NCBI GenBank assembly: GCA_017537515.1
Contig: JAFYKO010000012.1
Coordinates: 1 to 13,282, forward strand
DNA from: Clostridia bacterium
GTDB taxonomy: Bacteria > Bacillota > Clostridia > Christensenellales > UBA1242
DNA length: 13,282 bases
Direction of reading: 5' to 3'
Both the position numbers and the translations under genes were made by a program. This document shows, piece after piece, positions 6,549 through 13,282 of this stretch. Positions within the stretch are counted from its first letter, which is position 1. Every line of letters starts with the position of its first letter. The notes beneath the pieces were generated by a model that saw nothing but the letters and a program-made list of their open reading frames with translations, made no database searches and was not told the origin of the DNA.

Positions 6549-6597
6549 AAAAAAACATCTTGGAATACTGAAAAAAGTATTTGCAAGGTGTTTTTTT
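6549..6597. terminator. Bidirectional terminator between coiled-coil gene and murI
   Basis: An A-run (6549-6555), then ACATCTTG pairing with CAAGGTGT (one G-U pair), an inner AATAC/GTATT stem with a TGAAAAAA loop, and a T-run (6591-6597). It serves the convergent coiled-coil gene and murI, whose stop is nine bases away. Confidence 0.85.
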
Positions 6598-6605
6598 ATC
6601 ATATC

Positions 6606-7472
6606 TTATTCCAAAAGTTTGAGGAAATACCTTTCAAACTTCGCTTGTTGTCTTCTGTCGCCGTCGGTTGTGATTATCTTAACATTTTTTGGGAGGCGAT
6701 TTATTCTGTCAACATATTCCCGATTATTTTCAAAAGCAATTTCTTCTTGAGTTTGTTGCTTGTTTTTGGGTTTTGGAAATCTTGCAATATCTCGAATGCG
6801 ATTTGCAACACCAGTTGTACCATCAAAAAACCGTATTCTTTCAAAAATATCATTCAAAACCTCTTTTATGGCTATATAATGTGTACACCCAAGAACCAAA
6901 TTTTCACAGTTTTTATACTTTGGCTTTGAAAATGTTTTTTCTAGCAACGGTCGAAGGCACGACAAGTCGTCTAAATGCTGGTCGATAAGCTGGGCACAAT
7001 CACTTAATGCTACCCGAAATACCTTGTCTTCTTCAGGATATTCAAGGCCGTTTTCTTCATATTCGCTTTTAAGTTCAAGTGAAATTTTCTTGTTGAGTTT
7101 TTTGTAGTTTCGAATTGTGGATTTGGTTGCGAAAATTATGGTATCTCCACCATAAATTTTTGCTTGTTTAAGGGCGGGTTCGACGCCGACAAATTTTGTT
7201 CTGTAAAACTCTTCACGAAGCCTTGAAATTGTGTTCATTGTAAGCGTGTTGCACGCAAGGACAATTATTTCAGGATTGAATTGCGTGTTTATGAACTCGA
7301 CGAGGTTTTCAGCAATCTTTTCAAGTTTTCTTTTGGATTTATTGCCATAGGGGGCATTGAAGGTGTCTGCGAGGTAAATCATCTCATAATGTGGCAAAAG
7401 CTTTTGAGCCTTCGCCAAGATATGCAATCCGCCACTGCCACTATCTACAAATACAATTCGCTTCTTTTTCAT
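6606..7472 (-). CDS. murI: Glutamate racemase
   Basis: Interconverts L- and D-glutamate without a cofactor, supplying D-Glu for peptidoglycan in the cytosol. The 288-residue protein shows VDSGSGG (9-15; the family has FDSGxGG), YLADTFNAPYG (33-43), ACNTLT (73-78) with catalytic Cys74, VGVEPA (95-100) and LGCTHY (194-199) with catalytic Cys196. It is about 20 residues longer than typical MurI; the extra length appears around 128-150 (Lys/Glu-rich loop) and in the basic C-terminus. ACNTLT instead of the usual ACNTAS, and GCTHYI instead of GCTHYP, mark it as a divergent member. The ATG at 7472 begins three residues before the first core strand. It lacks an SD site and is preceded by a promoter whose predicted start is this ATG. 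It is divergent from rpsT. Another Asp/Glu racemase of the superfamily is less likely. Confidence 0.88.
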   Translation of the reverse strand: MKKKRIVFVDSGSGGLHILAKAQKLLPHYEMIYLADTFNAPYGNKSKRKLEKIAENLVEFINTQFNPEIIVLACNTLTMNTISRLREEFYRTKFVGVEPALKQAKIYGGDTIIFATKSTIRNYKKLNKKISLELKSEYEENGLEYPEEDKVFRVALSDCAQLIDQHLDDLSCLRPLLEKTFSKPKYKNCENLVLGCTHYIAIKEVLNDIFERIRFFDGTTGVANRIRDIARFPKPKNKQQTQEEIAFENNREYVDRINRLPKNVKIITTDGDRRQQAKFERYFLKLLE

Positions 7473-7478
7473 ACATTT

Positions 7479-7508
7479 TGTATATGAAAAACAAAAATTT
7501 TGTGTTAA
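7479..7508 (-). promoter_or_regulatory. Promoter of murI, start placed on the ATG
   Basis: On the minus strand TTAACA (7503-7508), an 18-base spacer and TATACA (7479-7484). The expected start, seven bases past the -10, is 7472, the A of the ATG. No Shine-Dalgarno sequence is visible upstream. Confidence 0.65.
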
Positions 7509-7533
7509 AAAGAAAAAATTTCAAAAAAAACAC

Positions 7534-7562
7534 TTGATTTTATCTTTAAATTATGCTATTAT
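7534..7562 (+). promoter_or_regulatory. Promoter of rpsT
   Basis: TTGATT (7534-7539), a 17-base spacer and TATTAT (7557-7562) with TGC just before it (extended -10). The expected start is about 7569, leaving a 26-base leader with AAGGAG at 7584-7589. The leader is too short for a regulatory RNA fold. Confidence 0.8.
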
Positions 7563-7594
7563 ACTACATAAAAATTTTTAACAAGGAGAAGAAA

Positions 7595-7864
7595 ATGCCA
7601 AATATTAAATCAGCAATTAAGAGAGTTGAAGTTGCAAAGCTTAATGCAAGCCGAAATAAGGCAACAAAATCAAGAATCGCAACTTACATCAAAAGGTTCA
7701 AAAAAGCAATTGCCGAAAACAACATTGCAGTTGCCGAAAACGAATTCAAAACCGTTTCTTCACTTCTTGACTCTGCATCTAGGGAAAATGTTATCCACAA
7801 AAACAGTGCAAGTCGTAGAATTGCTCACTTTGCAAAAATGCTCGACAACGCAAAAAAAGCATAA
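7595..7864 (+). CDS. rpsT: 30S ribosomal protein S20
   Basis: A small basic primary-binding protein of the 30S subunit that contacts 16S rRNA. The 89-residue product has the usual S20 length and pattern: an N-terminal PNIKSAIKRV, repeated basic helices, and the signature HKNSASRRIAHFAKML (68-83), which corresponds to the conserved HKNxAARxKSRL region of the family. The ATG at 7595 is preferred over upstream in-frame codons because AAGGAG lies five bases upstream and MPNIKSA is the conserved S20 N-terminus. It is monocistronic, with its own promoter and a terminator right after the stop, and divergent from murI. Confidence 0.95.
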   Translation: MPNIKSAIKRVEVAKLNASRNKATKSRIATYIKRFKKAIAENNIAVAENEFKTVSSLLDSASRENVIHKNSASRRIAHFAKMLDNAKKA

Positions 7865-7875
7865 ATTGATTTTTG

Positions 7876-7899
7876 AACTGCCGACAATGGCAGTTTTTT
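7876..7899 (+). terminator. rpsT intrinsic terminator
   Basis: A perfect 7-base-pair stem AACTGCC/GGCAGTT around a six-base GACAAT loop, followed by T residues to 7899. It lies 12 bases after the rpsT stop. Confidence 0.9.
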
Positions 7900-7954
7900 G
7901 TTTATTCTTTCAACAAATTTTGCAATTTTGCTTTATTTTTGTTAATTTAAGAGT

Positions 7955-7960
7955 TATAAT
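7955..7960 (+). promoter_or_regulatory. -10 box of the aspS-gatCAB operon
   Basis: A perfect TATAAT. The best -35 candidate at proper spacing is the weak TTTATT (7932-7937). The expected start is about 7967, giving a leader of about 29 bases, so no T-box or other tRNA-sensing leader can precede aspS if this is the promoter. Confidence 0.65.
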
Positions 7961-7995
7961 AAATAAGTTATTTTAAAGTATTTATAGGAGAAAAA

Positions 7996-9288
7996 ATGAG
8001 AACATATATCAAAGACCTAAAATCTCACCTCAACACACCAATAGAAATTTCTGGTTTTGTTGAAAAGTTTAGAGACCAAAAAAGCGTGCAATTCATTGTT
8101 GTGCGTGATGTTACAGGAAGCGTGCAAGTTGCAGTCGACAAAGAATCTTGTGCAAACCTTCTTGAAACAACTGCGAAAATTACAACCAACACTTTCCTCA
8201 CCGTTAGGGGAAAGGCAATCGAAAACAATTTTGTGAAACTTGGGGGTATAGAAGTTTTGCCAGAAGAGTTTGTTTTGGAAAGCATTGCCGAAACTCTCCC
8301 AATCGACAATGAAAGCAATATCGACCAAAAACTTGACTATCGCTGGATTGACCTTAGAAGCCAAAAAAATATGCTTATGATGAAGGTGCAAACTGCATTT
8401 GTTCAGTATGTTCGTGAATTCTTGATTCAAAACAACTTTATTGAAATGCACTCGCCAAAAATTATTTCACAACCAAGTGAAAGCGGAAGCGACCTTTTCA
8501 CGCTTGACTATTTCGGCGAAAAAGCATACCTCACCCAATCGCCTCAATTTTATAAGCAAATGGCTATGTCAAGTGGTTTAGAGCGAATTTTTGAAATTGG
8601 GCCAGTGTTTAGGGCTGAAAAAAGCTTTACAAACCGACACACAACTGAGTTCACTGGTATTGACCTTGAAATGAGTTGGGTGCACGACGTGGAAGAAGTT
8701 ATGCAAATGGAAGAAAATATGATTGCCTATGCCTTCGAAAAGGTTGCAAACCTCTATAACGACGACATTGAAAAACACTTTGGCACAAGGATTGTCGTTC
8801 CAAAACTTCCTTTCCCAAGAATCAAAATGAAAGATGCCATTGAGATACTTCAAGACCTTGACTATGACATCGAGTTTGGAGAAGATTTTGCAACAGAACA
8901 CGAAAAAGCACTTGGCGAATATCTTGTTAAGAAAAACGGCCACGAGTTCTATTTTGTAACCGACTATCCAGCAGATTTTAGAGCGTTCTATCACCAAAGA
9001 TACGAAAACTCAAACATTGCAAAAGGTTATGACCTTTACTTTAAGGGTATGGAAATCACAACAGGGGCTATTCGTGAACACAGATATGAAGTCCTCAAAC
9101 AACAAGCACTTGACAAGGGCAACACGCTTGAAAAAATTCAGTTCTATTTGGACTTCTTCAAGTATGGCTGTGCACCACACGGCGGGTTTGGTATTGGCCT
9201 CGACAGAATGACGATGCTTATGCTTAACCTTTCAAGCCTTAAAGAAGCTATGTATATCTTCCGAGGCCCAACAAGAATAAAACCATAA
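7996..9288 (+). CDS. aspS: Archaeal-type (probably non-discriminating) aspartyl-tRNA synthetase
   Basis: A class II synthetase that charges tRNA with aspartate. Its 430 residues match the short archaeal/eukaryotic AspRS type; the common bacterial AspRS is about 590 residues and carries an inserted GAD domain that is absent here. An N-terminal OB-fold anticodon-binding domain (about 1-105) is followed by the catalytic core: TQSPQFYKQ (180-188), motif 2 FRAEKSFTNRHTTEF (205-219), GMEITTGAIREHRYE (351-365), and motif 3 GGFGIGLDR (396-404) with Arg404. It ends in the terminal proline typical of motif 3-type AspRS. By eye, Trp26 of Thermococcus AspRS, linked to discrimination, corresponds to Glu23. 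Together with gatCAB downstream, this suggests it also makes Asp-tRNA(Asn). AGGAG lies five bases before the ATG. AsnRS is the main alternative, but archaeal AspRS aligns better and AsnRS would not need GatCAB. Confidence 0.88.
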   Translation: MRTYIKDLKSHLNTPIEISGFVEKFRDQKSVQFIVVRDVTGSVQVAVDKESCANLLETTAKITTNTFLTVRGKAIENNFVKLGGIEVLPEEFVLESIAETLPIDNESNIDQKLDYRWIDLRSQKNMLMMKVQTAFVQYVREFLIQNNFIEMHSPKIISQPSESGSDLFTLDYFGEKAYLTQSPQFYKQMAMSSGLERIFEIGPVFRAEKSFTNRHTTEFTGIDLEMSWVHDVEEVMQMEENMIAYAFEKVANLYNDDIEKHFGTRIVVPKLPFPRIKMKDAIEILQDLDYDIEFGEDFATEHEKALGEYLVKKNGHEFYFVTDYPADFRAFYHQRYENSNIAKGYDLYFKGMEITTGAIREHRYEVLKQQALDKGNTLEKIQFYLDFFKYGCAPHGGFGIGLDRMTMLMLNLSSLKEAMYIFRGPTRIKP

Positions 9289-9310
9289 AATTTGAATTTA
9301 GGAGAAATCA

Positions 9311-9595
9311 ATGGAAATCACAATCAAAGAAGTTGAACGTCTCGCCGACCTCTCAGCACTGAAATTCTCAGACGACGAAAAACAAAAATTTATTGGCGAC
9401 TTCAATAATATTTTAGAAATGGTAAACCAACTTCAAAAAGCAGAAGTTTCTGCTCAAAACGTCTTCAATCGCAGTCATAAGCTTTCCGAGCTTCGTGAAG
9501 ACATCGCAAAACCAAGTTTTGACACTGAATTAATTCTAGAAAACGCACCAAAACAACGCAGAAATTGTTTTAACGTGCCATTGGTGGTGGAATAA
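9311..9595 (+). CDS. gatC: Asp/Glu-tRNA amidotransferase subunit C
   Basis: The small linker subunit that wraps GatA and stabilises the GatA-GatB interface of the amidotransferase. The 94-residue product is full length and shows the family hallmarks: ITIKEVERLADLSALKFSDDE near the N-terminus, FNNILEMVNQLQKAEV (about 31-46), LREDIAKPS, and the C-terminal APKQRRNCFNVPLVVE. AGGAG (9300-9304) sits six bases before the ATG. It begins 22 bases after aspS, and its TAA overlaps the gatA ATG by one base (TAATG), so gatA is probably translationally coupled. Confidence 0.95.
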   Translation: MEITIKEVERLADLSALKFSDDEKQKFIGDFNNILEMVNQLQKAEVSAQNVFNRSHKLSELREDIAKPSFDTELILENAPKQRRNCFNVPLVVE

Positions 9596-11034
9596 TGGAA
9601 ATGAAAAATCTTACAGCAATCCAAATTGTTGAAGCACTCAAAAACAAAGAGTTCACTTGTGAAGCACTTGTGAAATATTATCTTGAAAATATAGAAAAAA
9701 ATGCTCAAAAAAATGCAGTACTCGAGGTTTTTGACGACGCTATTGAAAACGCAAAAAAAATTGACGAGCTTATCGCAAGTGGGCAAGAACTCCCAGCACT
9801 TTGCGGGGTGCCAATCATTATTAAAGATAATATTTTGTATAAAGGCAAAATCTCGTCTTGTGCGTCAAAGTTTTTAAAGGGCTATAAGGCTCAATACACT
9901 TCAACCGTTGTGCAAAAACTTCTCGACGCTGGAGTGGTTATTCTTGGACGTGCAAATATGGACGAGTTTGCAATGGGCGGAAGCTGTGAAAACTCTGCTT
10001 TCGGGCCTTGCAAAAATGCCCTTGACGACCGACGTGTTTCTGGCGGTTCAAGCGGTGGAAGTGCTGTGGCGGTTGCGTCAGATATGTGTGCTTTCGCTCT
10101 TGGAAGTGATACGGGTGGTTCAATCCGTCAGCCTGCGTCTTTCAATGGCGTTGTAGGTATAAAACCAACTTACGCAAGAGTGTCTCGCTATGGCCTTGTG
10201 GCTTATGCAAGCAGTTTCGACCAAATAGGGCCTATCACAAAATCCGTTGAAGATTCTGCTCTTGTCCTTTCAATTATTGCTGGACACGACGAAAAAGACG
10301 AAACCTCCCTTTCTTCAAGCGTTCCAAATTATTTCAAAAACCTTGAAGGTAAAATCGCTGGGCTTAAAGTTGGCGTCTTAAAAGAAACAAACGACCTTAT
10401 CGCAAAAACTGGTTATGCACATATTTATGACGGAATCCGCACTTGGCTTGAGAGTCAAGGGGCAAGCGTGCAAGAGTTTTCTGTTCCTAGTTTTGACCTT
10501 TGTCTTCCAACTTACTACACTCTCACAACCGCAGAGGCAACTTCAAACCTCGGCAGATTTGACGGAGTGAAATACACCTCTCGTGCAGAAGGCGTTACAA
10601 ACCTTGACGAGCTTTATTTGAACAGCCGAAGTGAAGGTTTTGGAAATGAAGTTAAACGCAGAATTATGCTTGGAAACTTCGTTCTTTCAAGCGGTTATTA
10701 TGACGCATATTATATGAAAGCAATGCAAGTGCGTCAAGGCCTCAAAAACGAGTTTAAAACCATTTTCCAAAACTGCGATGTTGTCATCCTTCCAACCACG
10801 TTTGGTGAAGCGTTCGAGATTGGTTCAAAAACAAACAATCCAGTTGAAATGTATGTTGAAGATATGTTTACAACCCTTGCAAATATTATTGGAAACCCTG
10901 CAATCTCTATCCCTTGCGGAAAAGGTAAAACCGGGCTTCCTCTTGGGCTTCAAATAATTGCCGACAACGAACAAGAACAAACCTTATTTAATTTCAGTAA
11001 ATATTTTATTGACAACTTCAAGGAGGGCAAATAA
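9595..11034 (+). CDS. gatA: Asp/Glu-tRNA amidotransferase subunit A
   Basis: The glutaminase subunit: it hydrolyses glutamine and channels ammonia to GatB for amidation of Asp-tRNA(Asn) and Glu-tRNA(Gln). The 479-residue protein has the intact amidase-signature Ser-cisSer-Lys triad: Lys77 (IIIKDNI), Ser152 (in SGGSSGGSA) and nucleophile Ser176 (SDTGGSIRQP). The 24-residue Ser-Ser spacing is standard for the family. RYGLVAYASSFDQIGP (198-213) and the C-terminal NIIGNPAISIPCG are also conserved. The start at 9595 overlaps the gatC stop; an ATG two codons later (9601) is possible. AAGGAGG for gatB lies inside its last codons. Confidence 0.96.
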   Translation: MEMKNLTAIQIVEALKNKEFTCEALVKYYLENIEKNAQKNAVLEVFDDAIENAKKIDELIASGQELPALCGVPIIIKDNILYKGKISSCASKFLKGYKAQYTSTVVQKLLDAGVVILGRANMDEFAMGGSCENSAFGPCKNALDDRRVSGGSSGGSAVAVASDMCAFALGSDTGGSIRQPASFNGVVGIKPTYARVSRYGLVAYASSFDQIGPITKSVEDSALVLSIIAGHDEKDETSLSSSVPNYFKNLEGKIAGLKVGVLKETNDLIAKTGYAHIYDGIRTWLESQGASVQEFSVPSFDLCLPTYYTLTTAEATSNLGRFDGVKYTSRAEGVTNLDELYLNSRSEGFGNEVKRRIMLGNFVLSSGYYDAYYMKAMQVRQGLKNEFKTIFQNCDVVILPTTFGEAFEIGSKTNNPVEMYVEDMFTTLANIIGNPAISIPCGKGKTGLPLGLQIIADNEQEQTLFNFSKYFIDNFKEGK

Positions 11035-12522
11035 ATGAAAGATTATGAAATCGTCATCGGGCTTGAAATTCACGCCGAAGTTAACACCAACTCAAAAGTT
11101 TTTTGCAGTTGTAAAAACGAATTCGGAAGTGCCCCAAACACAAATTGTTGTCCAGTTTGCGTTGGGCTTCCTGGTGCCCTTCCAGTGCTTAACAAAAAGG
11201 CTGTGGAATACACAATCAAAGCCGGACTTGCTCTTGGCTGTGAAATCAACGACATTGCTGTTTTTGAAAGAAAAAACTACTTCTATCCTGACCTTTCAAA
11301 GGCTTACCAAATAAGCCAGCTTGTCAAACCTCTCTGCCTTGGTGGTGGAATTGAACTTGACAACGGAAAGTTCGCAAGGCTTAACCGAATTCATCTTGAA
11401 GAAGATGCGGGAAAACTTACGCACAAAAACCAAACTATTGGAACGCTTGTGGATTATAACCGTGGTGGCATCCCGCTTATGGAAATAGTAACCGAACCCG
11501 ACATTTCTTCAGCAGATGAAGCTGTTGAATTCTTAACAAAACTCCGCAGAACACTCATTTATTCGGGCGTGGCAAACTGCCGAATGGAACAAGGTGGAAT
11601 GCGTTGCGACGTGAACTTGTCTGTTAAGGAGAAAGGTTCAAACGTGCTTGGCACAAGAACAGAAATGAAAAACCTTAACAGCTTCAAAATGGTACGTCGT
11701 GCAATTGAGTATGAGGCAAAACGCCAAATAGAAGAACTCGAAAGCGGTGGAAAGATTGTCCAACAAACAAGAAAATGGGACGACAACAAAGGCAAGTCAT
11801 TCCCTATGCGTTCTAAGGAAAACAGCAACGATTATCGCTATTTCCCAGACCCTGACCTTCTCACAATCGAAATCGACAGAGAGGACGTGGAAGAAATTAG
11901 AAAAACTATTCCACTTCTTGCGGAAGGCAGAAAAAAGATTTATGTCGAACAATATGGACTTCCAGAATACGACGCAAAAATCTTGACAAACGACAAATTT
12001 ATTTCGGACTACTTTGAAAACTGCTTGAAAATAGCACATATGCCAAAGCAAATTTCAAACTGGATTATGACCGATGTTTTAAAACTTTTGAAAGACTATC
12101 CAACCGAAGATTTGACAAATATTATCAGCGAAAAGAACTTGATGGAGATTATTTCGCTTGTTGAAAAGCGTGAAATAACCCGTCCAAACAGCAAAGCACT
12201 TTTTGAAATCGTGTCAACAGCCACCATTTCAAGAAATGCAGACAAGTTTGAAAATGAGGACCTCACAAAAGACGAAAGCACAGAGGAAATCAACGCCAAA
12301 AAACTTGCTGAGCAAAATGGAATGCTCAACTCATTCTCGCACGAAGAACTTGTAACAGCAGTTGAAAACGCACTTGCAAACTTCCCAAATGCAAGAAAAG
12401 ACTATAACGAAACCCCAGACAAAGTTTTGAGGTTTTATATCGGAAAAGTAATGGCCTTCTCCAAAGGCCTCGCCAACCCACAAGAGGCGGAAAAACTTTT
12501 GAAAGCGGAGTTAGAAAAGTAA
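11035..12522 (+). CDS. gatB: Asp/Glu-tRNA amidotransferase subunit B
   Basis: The subunit that binds misacylated tRNA, activates the carboxylate with ATP and transfers ammonia. The 495-residue protein shows GLEIHAEV (9-16) at the kinase site, LEEDAGK and DYNRGGIPLMEIVTEPD in the cradle domain, RCDVN, GTRTEMKNLNS, and a C-terminal helical YqeY-like tail ending KGLANPQEAEKLLKAEL that contacts the tRNA D-loop region. Cys24, Cys26, Cys39 and Cys42 (CxC...CPxC) form a probable zinc site, present in many GatB proteins but not all; Cys38 is an additional neighbour. The ATG follows the gatA TAA directly, with AAGGAGG (11020-11026) eight bases upstream. It is about 15-20 residues longer than usual, with the extra length in the acidic segment around 400-425. 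Confidence 0.96.
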   Translation: MKDYEIVIGLEIHAEVNTNSKVFCSCKNEFGSAPNTNCCPVCVGLPGALPVLNKKAVEYTIKAGLALGCEINDIAVFERKNYFYPDLSKAYQISQLVKPLCLGGGIELDNGKFARLNRIHLEEDAGKLTHKNQTIGTLVDYNRGGIPLMEIVTEPDISSADEAVEFLTKLRRTLIYSGVANCRMEQGGMRCDVNLSVKEKGSNVLGTRTEMKNLNSFKMVRRAIEYEAKRQIEELESGGKIVQQTRKWDDNKGKSFPMRSKENSNDYRYFPDPDLLTIEIDREDVEEIRKTIPLLAEGRKKIYVEQYGLPEYDAKILTNDKFISDYFENCLKIAHMPKQISNWIMTDVLKLLKDYPTEDLTNIISEKNLMEIISLVEKREITRPNSKALFEIVSTATISRNADKFENEDLTKDESTEEINAKKLAEQNGMLNSFSHEELVTAVENALANFPNARKDYNETPDKVLRFYIGKVMAFSKGLANPQEAEKLLKAELEK

Positions 12523-12554
12523 AAAAATATGAAGCGTAAGGCTTCATTTTTTTT
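12521..12554. terminator. Terminator of the aspS-gatCAB operon
   Basis: Perfect 7-base-pair stem ATGAAGC/GCTTCAT (12529-12535 and 12541-12547) with a GTAAG loop, an A-run before it and eight T residues after. The flanking A-run means it can also terminate the convergent minus-strand gene that ends at 12561. Confidence 0.92.
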
Positions 12555-12560
12555 AATGAA

Positions 12561-13282
12561 TTATGAGACAATAGAACCCCAGAATTTTATATTGTATGTA
12601 AGCGTTAAATCTTCGCCTTTATATGATGTCCAAGAGTCAATAGTGAATGTTATGATATTTGATTGAGTTGTATCGTAATTGAAAGTAAAGGTTATAGGAG
12701 GGCGTGCGTAAGATACGGAGCTGGTTTGTTTCTGGGTAGTTTTGTAACCATATTCTATTGTTATGACATATGGTAAAGTGATACTATATGACAAAATATA
12801 TGTTTTGGAAAGTGGGTCTACATTTATAGTGGAACTTGAGTTAGGTTTAAAATTTAATGTTAAAACAAACATTTTTTCTGCTTTGCAATTTATAACAACA
12901 TTTCCGGTTACGTTGTTTATAGTAAGAGTGCCAAGGTGTGCATCTGTTTTTGTCCAGGTATAACCTGAATTTAAAATAATTCCTCCTAATGTTATTTCTA
13001 TTGAGTCGGGCAATTCATAGTCACTTACCGTTGTTAATCTCGCAGTATATGAAGAGCCTTCCACAACTGAACTTGTGCCACTGAGTGTATAATGCCCTCT
13101 TGTTGAATTGCTTGAAATTGTATAAACAGAAACTTCCTCAAACGTCAATATTATTTCATTTGTGCCTGATAAAATCGAAAAGAGCAAATCGTCGCTTGAA
13201 CCTTCTTCTCCATATTTTGATAATATTACAGAATCACCACTGACCCCGGTTCCACTTGGGGTTATTTTTACATATTTCGATG
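12561..13282 (-). CDS. Ser/Thr-rich repeat protein, C-terminal part, probably surface-exposed
   Basis: Only the last 239 residues are in the window; the frame is open to the right edge, so the start is not seen. It is rich in Ser, Thr, Asn, Gly and aromatic residues and predicted to be all-beta. The segment YTLSGTSSVVEGSSYTARLTTVSDYELPDSIEITLGG...LGTLTINNVTGNVVINCKAEK (translated from about 13090 down to 12870) resembles repeats common in secreted or cell-surface proteins of gut Firmicutes and their phages (EGSSYT...LTI.NVTGNVVI pattern). No LPxTG motif, membrane anchor or charged tail is seen at the C-terminus (…KFWGSIVS), so it may be anchored through its missing N-terminal part or be released. 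It is convergent with gatB and shares its terminator. Function unknown. Confidence 0.7.
   Translation of the reverse strand, partial: SKYVKITPSGTGVSGDSVILSKYGEEGSSDDLLFSILSGTNEIILTFEEVSVYTISSNSTRGHYTLSGTSSVVEGSSYTARLTTVSDYELPDSIEITLGGIILNSGYTWTKTDAHLGTLTINNVTGNVVINCKAEKMFVLTLNFKPNSSSTINVDPLSKTYILSYSITLPYVITIEYGYKTTQKQTSSVSYARPPITFTFNYDTTQSNIITFTIDSWTSYKGEDLTLTYNIKFWGSIVS

Noticed and set aside
6588..6988. Plus-strand ORFs opposite murI, and many similar antisense ORFs elsewhere
   Set aside because: They lack SD sites and promoters, have Phe/Cys/Leu-rich compositions typical of antisense frames, and lie wholly over well-supported genes.
7900..7995. T-box or other leader riboswitch upstream of aspS
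   Set aside because: The TATAAT at 7955-7960 leaves a leader of only about 29 bases, and no T-box sequence or antiterminator fold is visible; the single hairpin here (7876-7899) is the rpsT terminator.
1..13282. Recoded UGA (mollicute genetic code)
   Set aside because: TGA ends the dgkB-like gene, and no in-frame TGA is needed in any of the long genes.
1..13282. Defence island, phage or integrative element
   Set aside because: No transposase, integrase, nuclease cluster, att-like repeat or tRNA is present; most genes are core housekeeping genes in compact, normally regulated units.

Overview
The window is low-GC bacterial DNA, most likely from a Gram-positive Bacillota (Firmicutes) lineage. 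Supporting signs are a lipoteichoic-acid-synthase-type membrane sulfatase, a soluble DgkB-type diacylglycerol kinase, glutamate racemase, ribosomal protein S20, purine-rich Shine-Dalgarno sites, and A/T-flanked intrinsic terminators. It also carries the indirect Asn-tRNA/Gln-tRNA apparatus (short archaeal-type AspRS plus GatCAB). TGA is used as a stop (end of the kinase gene), so the code is standard and a UGA=Trp mollicute is ruled out. I cannot name the species.

Layout. Positions 1-2060 (minus) hold a two-gene unit, dgkB-like then ltaS-like; the latter runs off the left edge. Facing away from it are an SDR oxidoreductase (2163-2903) and a LysR regulator (2955-3857). A heptamer-repeat inverted structure and a bidirectional terminator follow. 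A 53-residue gene lies on the minus strand (4008-4169) behind a perfect consensus promoter. Divergent from it is a uridine-kinase/CYTH fusion gene (4381-5892), then a duplicated coiled-coil protein (5989-6531). murI (6606-7472, minus) is divergent from rpsT (7595-7864). The operon aspS-gatC-gatA-gatB (7996-12522) ends in a strong terminator. The right edge (12561-13282, minus) is the C-terminal part of a Ser/Thr-rich, probably extracellular repeat protein.

How the genes work together. DgkB and LtaS form a logical pair: LTA polymerisation releases diacylglycerol, and the kinase returns it to phosphatidic acid. The aspS-gatCAB operon supplies a probably non-discriminating AspRS and the amidotransferase that converts the misacylated tRNA. 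The other genes are ordinary chromosomal housekeeping genes or uncharacterised.

Most notable: (i) the kinase/CYTH fusion, where both metal-binding signatures look altered (Walker A GKG instead of GKT/S; QxQxK where ExExK is expected); (ii) three genes (dgkB, SDR, murI) whose promoters put the transcription start on or within about two bases of the start codon and which lack a Shine-Dalgarno site, suggesting leaderless mRNAs beside SD-led genes; (iii) an unrecognised 53-residue gene with an ideal promoter; (iv) inverted arrays of degenerate GAGTTAG heptamers, the first of which supplies the stop codon of the LysR gene. I found no defence island, CRISPR array, transposase, tRNA or rRNA.
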